Shown here: positions 58,128 to 64,000 of the stretch, in pieces
How the letters are laid out: every line of letters starts with the position of its first letter
How positions within the stretch are numbered: position 1 is the first letter of the stretch
Assembly: GCA_038503075.1 (NCBI GenBank)
Contig: JBCAML010000020.1
Coordinates: 1,302,001-1,366,000 of the forward strand
Length of the DNA stretch: 64,000 bases
From: Gyromitra esculenta
Lineage: Eukaryota > Ascomycota > Pezizomycetes > Pezizales > Discinaceae
Direction: 5' to 3'
Made by a program: the position numbers and the translations under genes
Notes under the pieces: model-generated
Told to the model about the DNA's origin: nothing
What the model saw: the letters and a program-made list of their open reading frames with translations, nothing else
The model's database searches: none

Positions 58128-58939
58128 TTACAACAAATATCCCAGCAACAGCCCACCGAATAATACCATTGACATGGTCTTCATATCAACCAGAGAACTA
58201 GCGGCGCTCGAATGTGTGGTATAGACGAGGTTGAATCCAAATGTTGAAGAATTCTGGCACATACCATCCGGAATCGGGTCCGCGTTTTCAGGCTCGACCA
58301 AAGTAACATCCGCGCACTAATAAGATTCTGTTAGCATCAACCAACCCCACGCCTGACCGGGAACGCGGAAAAGGAAAACTCACGTTATACAATGCAGCGC
58401 CATGCAGAGCGACCTGGATAACCTGGATGGTTGCATTGTCGCCCACTTTAAGACTCGCATTCACCGGCAGCGGTACTTGAGTCAGACAGAAGCTACCCGG
58501 ATATGGATCTCTGCTCGGTCCCGTCATCTGGAAGACCGGAAGCATGATGTTGGTCATGTTGGGTGGTTGGTTCCCGTAGCCCATGTTGACGTAAAAGAAG
58601 GCAGATGGATGCCCCGCATTCCAGCCCGGGATGACGGAGATGGATCCGCCTCTGATGGGCCAATTTGTCCGATTACCTTGCGATGCAATTCCGGCGCCTT
58701 TGGAGGATTAGCTGGAGCCCGTGGTATATAGGATATTCTAACCGCCGAGGGAGCGGGGAAGTGGAATACTCACAAGGGTATTTCCATTGTAGGTCGTCTT
58801 TGAGTGTGTTGCCTCGCCATTCTGGGTATTGTATCTGGAAATGTGCAGTTGCAAGATTCACCACAGCCAGAACAGTTGCCAGGACCAGTTTCCATGACGA
58901 CAATGATGATTTTGAGGATGACAATGATGGGTACACCAT
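58128..58939 (-). CDS. BIM1/X325-type copper-site secreted protein, GPI-anchored, 222 aa
   Basis: Three exons on the minus strand (58939-58774, 58697-58384, 58316-58128) join in phase. The signal peptide (residues 1-32) ends LATA and exposes a mature N-terminal His33 in HFQIQYPEWRG, the signature of the LPMO-like X325/BIM1 family, whose copper is bound by the N-terminal His with another His and an Asp. A second conserved His is in GWNAGHPSAFFYVNMGYG. Paired cysteines follow the family (WKYPCAG, SFCLTQ, YNCADV, DGMCQN), as do WPIRGGS, ATIQVIQVALHGAALYN and several N-glycosylation sites. The C-terminus (MKTMSMVLFGGLLLGYLL) is a GPI signal preceded by HSSAAS. Known members bind copper but show no polysaccharide oxidation, and BIM1 takes part in copper acquisition in Cryptococcus; the same role here is inference. 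Confidence 0.92.
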
Positions 58940-61900
58940 GTTTATATGTGTATGAGTATGGGTGGTGGGGCGGAGCGCTCAAGATGTGCAGGTGCTTGGC
59001 AATATGTATAAGTGATTCCAACCAGTTGCAGCTTCCTAATGGTCGAGAGAGACGGAGAAGGAAAAGGATATTCCAAGAGTCCAGCTAGTGAAGAGTCGAG
59101 CGAAGGCAGTTAATATCCACGAGATCAGTAGAGCACGCGCCCAGAAGTTGAGTATTCGAGATTAAGTTTGAGCAATAGTGGAACCGGGGGAGTGCGTGAA
59201 ACGTCGGGAAGCGAGAAAGAGAGAGAAGGGAAAGAGGGAGGAGGAGGGGACACCAATATGTATGTGAGCCCTCGTGAGAAGCCTTCGTATTTCGGTAGGG
59301 GATGGGAGGAGGCGCGACTGGGCCGAGCAAGATTATCAGAGGGGGGCGAAGGGTAGAGTAATCGACTGGCTGCATGAGTGATATGTAGGTACTTCTACCC
59401 ATCGGATGCATCGCGTCTAAGAACAGGGAATAATATTCCGTCTGGAGGATCGTTGCTTTTCCCAGAATCTCTCTGCATCTTCCTATTTTCATATTCATCA
59501 GCACCCAAATCCTCTCTGTGAATCCGTCTGGAATCCACCAACATGTGCCACTCACCACGGCCAGCCAATAACTCCCATCCAACACTCGATATACCCTTGC
59601 AGCAGTGGCGCTGACTGAAGCAAGACAATTTTCCCACCGACGATTGGCCGCCCAACCCCATCGCCAATGTCTCTGCACCTGTCGCCCTTTCGGTGGTGGA
59701 ATGTAAAGTAACGATTTGAGCCTGGTCTAACCACGCATGTCCCTTCCGTGCCGTAATTAGAGTAGAGCAGGCAGGCTCTCCAACAGCCGGTAAGTAATAG
59801 TAGCCCCACATATGTGTGTTGAGAGAGGACTTCGCTTCGCTTCTCGCCCATTCGCCTTTTCAGTAGCCATCATCTTTCCCTACGCGCCCAGACTAAACCG
59901 CCGATCCCCCGCGGCGCCTTATGATTGGTCTGTGCAGGGTCAAACCTACCCCTGCCATCGTACCTGGTCCTTGTATTCGCTCCATTTTAGGGAAAGTGCA
60001 ATGCTGCATCTGCGAGAGGTGATTGTTAGCGACATGGAGGCTGTTGGGGGGACTTAATCTCACCAGGAGGGCTCACCACCGTCAGCGTCGAGGGTGACTT
60101 AATTTTTTTGTGAATACGATAGATACATGTACATATACATGTGCCCGCAGTCTCGTTTACATGCTGAAGACTGCTAATGTGGAGCAGTGCTTGTTTACCT
60201 GCACTGCACCCAGTTAATGCAAGAACAGTACCATGAAATAGTGCTTACGCCGTGAAGCCCGCAATGAGTATTACTTTGCATGTCCGGAGGGATTATAACC
60301 GGTCCATTGACATTTTTGTGTGCCGTAAGCATGTGACAGCATTCGTTGCGGCTATTAGGCAAAGATGGGCATATAAGGGTAGAATAGGCGTACCGCTGAT
60401 TACCTGCGATAGTTCATCAGTCGTGGTAGAGGTGAGGCGTTGGTGTTGACGATTTCCTCTCAGTAACGTTAACGGTCGTTGAGGTTCGTGTAGATACGTA
60501 CCTGCCCGCGCAAAGTAACTCCAACTAGATGTTACCAGACCCTGATAATTCTAATCTGCCGAATGTTAAAAGGGCAATTCCAACATCATCAGACAGTAAT
60601 TTATTTGCTGTTGATTGCGCACTACATGTGTGTTATTTGGATAACATAAAAACCGGTGCTATTAATGTCCTTTAGATTGACCATGCCATTTCTCTCCAAA
60701 GCCACCACGATACAGATGTATACTGAGGCCCCACGCAGACAAAGCTCGGACCACATGGCGCCATGGTACCTATCCAACACAAACCAGCTATCGAGTGCTA
60801 TTATTATCGCCGGTACCTGCATGTGGTGGTGTGCATGGTGTGGCCTGTTGACCTTTCGATCTCTGATCAGAAAGGCTTATTCCGTTTTTGCCCTTGGCCA
60901 AAAAAAAACGGAGATGCGGAATTCGGCTGCGAGTATTCCAAGCCCATACTTCACTGCTTGGGCTACACGCTGACAGCTGCAACATGAGCCCTACAACTCG
61001 TACGCGCAAAGCTGCTGAAGACATTCTAGAATGTGCTTGATATTCATGGGTTTCTAGCTACATGGCACAGCTGTTTCAACTTCAGTGCTTGCGCGAAACG
61101 CCAGTTACAGAGAAAGCGCTAACCACGAGATTGCCATGATCATTGCATACTTTGCTTCTGGATCGAAATCCCCAGCAATTCGACGGGTTCTCGTGAGTCA
61201 ATCAGTCTTGGCTATTGCCAATACTCCGCTTTCTCACCACCAGCGGCCAGGCCTCGCCTGTCTGTCCGTCTGTCCGTCTAGTGTTTGTATTTCGGAGAGG
61301 TGTGCGAGCAAGTGTACTGGGCAGTACGCTAATAATACCACATCTGAACACGATTGTGACATAACAAAAGCTTATGTGCAATCCCAACCCCGCACACCAA
61401 CAATGGCCGCCAACTGGTCCGTCCAGACTCCACCAAATGGCATACAAAAGGAAGGAGGAGTTCGCAATTCTTCACATAACCCAGTAAATTAAACCAGCAA
61501 GCGCCCCACCCCCTGGCCTGAGACACTTGGGGCATCACCGCCTATGTGGGGCCAACCGCATAACACTCGAACCTTTCAGGGAACAGGAGTTAAGAATAGC
61601 AAGCGATACCATGGTACGGAAACGAGAGAGATGCTTGTGTGGTAGCCAGTGAACCGTACCACTGGATTTTCAATAACTACCATTAACTAAATATGTCGTA
61701 CATACAGTGTCTTCACACACCCACTAGAACATGCAAAAATTGTTTTTATTTTTTTATCAACGGCGTGCTAAAAAAAACTCTGAAGACTTCGTACTAGTAC
61801 ACGGATTTTATACTCCACTAAAATTTATATCATGTCTTTGATATATCACTACATGTAGGCTCATAAAGCCACATCCTGAAAAAAAAGAACCATAGTTGCA

Positions 61901-63328
61901 CTACTAGTGGTGGGCACGCATCTGAGCTCACAGAAGCTATGGCAATTGGGATGGCTAATTATTCTCATGCATGTGTACGTGATAGCATTTGGATGCAGGT
62001 ATGTAAATATATGCATCTTCCCATTTATAACTACGTATACAGCAGACTCGACCTCCCACAACAAGCACCAACGAAAGAATAATGAGATATCAGCCAGGAT
62101 ATATATTAGTCATGAAAAGGACGAACCTTCCGATCAGACACCCAACACAGAAAGCACCGGAAAAAATCTCCCCCAATCTTCTACCAACAGGATACAGTTT
62201 TATGCAACTGCATATATCGCGGGTTCTATTTCGTAGCCAACAAACACCAGTATGCAATTAATCCCCAGAGCGAAAAAGAAAAAAGAATAAAAAGGTAAAC
62301 TCGTTAATTGGATGCAGGATGCGTGTGTGGTTAATCTATCTATCTAATTGGAGCAGGTGATTACCGTTTGACCAAAACCACACGCACGTTGTGTATCCCA
62401 CCACATGTTCCGGGAAGCTGCTCGAGAGCTCGAACAGGTGCGTATGCGGTTCGATAGATTGATCATGACACCTTGGTGCCATTCAAGTCACATGGCGAGA
62501 AATAATATAGGCTGCGTGCAATATAAGATTAGGAGTTGGATCGGACGTACGTACTTGATCCATTTAGTGAAGATCATCATCCCCAGGCATCATTTTGCTC
62601 CGCAGACACTTGCTACTGCTGGGTCAGTGGTCATTGATATGATGTGGTATTCCGAAGGATGGGCAAATTGTGTTCTAGCTTCATCGGTGCCGTGAACACA
62701 GGCCTCCAAGTGTGGTTCAGACGCTGCAAATGGTACTTTGGATTTCACCGGTTGTTCTATCATGTCCGTCTCGGTAGTACTGTATTTTGTCATTCATAAC
62801 TTAGTTATGCTTTAGGTTAGGATTTAATCTAGAGGTTCGGGAGGACACCCAATGGATCTAGACTTGCTACTCCGTATTGATTTGAGTAGTATGCTCTCAC
62901 GCACTTTCGTCGATACCGGTCTACCTAAAACGCTAAATTTCTAGAGTAAAGAAGCGGTTTCTGTGTCCAGCCCTTAAATTCCCACGCCGCAGGGTCTGGG
63001 GCATTAAAAGCTCGGGTTTAAACCGAATTACTCCGAGTTTCTTAGGGGTTTCTGTGCCTGGGGAGGCTTCTTGCCAAACACCAACCAATCAACCTTTTCC
63101 GTAGCCCTCCGATGGTATTAGCGATAATACGCATATTTCTAAGAAACACATGTACATGTACTAAGTACTCCTGAAGGCTTCTGGGGAGATTAGAACACCG
63201 AAATCTCTAGAAACAGAACTGGCCCAACTCAAATACCCCACCACACTAAGCCCTACAGCAATAGCAAGCTGCTGGTATAGGAGGCTTACGAGATAATGTA
63301 CAAAGTAAGTACATTTTATCCATGCATA
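58940..63328. other. gene-less stretch of 4.4 kb
   Basis: No gene is supported. The first part is the promoter region of the BIM1/X325-like gene. TACATGTA sites lie at 60124, 61850 and 63153 (first bases). Open frames such as 59085-59678 minus and 60656-60973 plus have no motif and no plausible splice partner. Confidence 0.5.
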
Positions 63329-63696
63329 CCGTATAATCTCGGAAATAACGAACGGGGCCGGGCTGAGACAGCATAGAGAGCAAGGCCATTGAGTGGCCAA
63401 ACACAGATATAGTTGAGATTGGAATATAAAAATCCCAGATGTCAAAAGCCCGATTGCTATTATCACACACCGTAAAATCTCAGAAGTAATGAACGGGTCT
63501 GGACTGAGACAGCAGGAGAATATCGTTTCGACACTGGCTAAATGGCCATTGAGGTTCATCGCAACAGGTGGACGGTGCCAGGCTCAACCAGAACTACCTT
63601 GAGGAGAGTGATCACTTTGTCCCTCTAACCAGTGACGGCATGGTATTATCCTGCTGTCTCAGTCCAGACCCGTTCGTTACTTCTGAGATTTTACGG
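63329..63696. mobile_element. MITE-like element, 368 bp, with a duplicated end
   Basis: The left end (63329 onward, CCGTATAATCTCGG) and the inverse of the right end (ending 63696, CCGTAAAATCTCAG) agree at about 39 of 45 positions, through to CTGAGACAGCA. The outer flanks are TA (63327-63328 and 63697-63698). A second copy of the left end starts at 63470 and matches the right end almost perfectly (about 47 of 48), so a 227-bp unit (63470-63696) is nested within or fused to the larger one; its left flank is CA, not TA. The first and second left ends also share GGCCATTGAG further in. There is no transposase. Terminal bases resemble those of the element at 3391-3759. Confidence 0.7.
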
Positions 63697-63698
63697 TA

Positions 63699-64000
63699 TT
63701 AGTGAATCTAGCTGTGTGTGAAAGAGTTATAGATTTCTAGTTAAATTTTCGCTGAGCAAGTGAGAGCTGCCAGTGTGTACAACGGTAACGACCGGAATGC
63801 TTTTGGACGTTTTCTTGGACCAATAACCTTTTTTTTTTTCCCAGGGTGCTGAAAGTTAAGTACAAAGCCAACAGGAATAATTGCTTGATATTATGGATAG
63901 TTGTAGTGTTCACAACACCATTGAGCGCTACAGATCTGTGTATTTTGTTGTTGCTGCATGTGGTTTATTTTGGCCACTCAAAGGTCTTGCTCTCTAGCTG
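63699..64000. other. window end, no gene seen
   Basis: The last 300 bases show nothing I can support as a gene, RNA or repeat. A T-run is at 63830-63840. Confidence 0.5.

Larger units (their letters stand above)
2959..63160. repeat. dispersed palindromic octamer TACATGTA (10 copies)
   Basis: Copies begin at 2959, 12499, 27096, 33689, 33836, 41086, 56820, 60124, 61850 and 63153. All are intergenic. The first is inside a 14-bp palindrome (AACTACATGTAGTT), and the one at 56820 is also in a longer palindromic context. The coordinates given here span first to last copy only. Confidence 0.6.

Noticed and set aside
63161..63559. 132-codon minus-strand frame with a repeated CCLSP-x-PF segment
   Set aside because: The repeated peptide is just the translation of the two direct copies of the MITE end.

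Overview
The window is nuclear DNA of a filamentous ascomycete (Pezizomycotina). A gene at about 35.5-37.6 kb ends in an unmistakable HEX-1 (Woronin body) core, and Woronin bodies are confined to that group. Other fungal marks are short GT-AG introns with CTAAC/CTRAY-like branch sites, a Zn2Cys6 transcription factor, an RTA1-like membrane protein, a BIM1/X325-type secreted protein and GPI-anchor signals. A leotiomycete would fit, but I cannot prove the class. Gene density is low: about twelve supported protein genes in 64 kb, separated by gene-poor stretches of up to about 8 kb. I found no tRNA, rRNA, CRISPR array or LTR element.

Layout. 0.9-1.9 kb: RING-finger protein broken by one in-frame TAG. 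3.4-3.8 kb: TA-flanked inverted-repeat element (MITE). 5.0-7.1 kb: ten-exon seven-transmembrane receptor-like gene. 10.7-11.7 kb: RTA1-like membrane protein. 14.3-17.1 kb: two divergent genes for predicted secreted proteins of unknown function. 20.9-22.9 kb: large GPI-anchored Ser/Thr-rich wall protein with a choice-of-anchor-L-like head. 24.7-26.4 kb: F-box-like protein. 27.26-27.88 kb: deleted hAT transposon with intact ends, an 8-bp target duplication and a remnant transposase dimerisation domain. 29.3-33.5 kb: an SDR dehydrogenase and a Zn2Cys6 regulator, convergent. 35.5-37.6 kb: hex1 with a very large His-rich N-terminal extension. 45.3-46.9 kb: aquaporin with three micro-exons. 52.6-54.6 kb: unknown, probably nuclear protein. 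58.1-58.9 kb: BIM1/X325-like copper-site protein. 63.3-63.7 kb: second TA-flanked inverted-repeat element, with an internal duplicated end.

The genes do not form a clear pathway or cluster. Several products are exported or membrane-bound: receptor, RTA1, wall protein, two secreted proteins, aquaporin and X325. The only pairing with functional logic is the SDR gene beside its convergent Zn2Cys6 regulator, and that link is inferred from position alone.

The least explained signal is a dispersed intergenic motif. The 9-mer CGAGTGATA occurs 13 times on the two strands, against about 0.5 expected for uniform composition. It is never in a gene and is usually extended to CCGAGTGATANNNYRTG. A palindromic octamer, TACATGTA, occurs ten times against about one expected. 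Exon boundaries were read by eye from splice signals, reading phase and family motifs; none was confirmed by alignment or RNA data.
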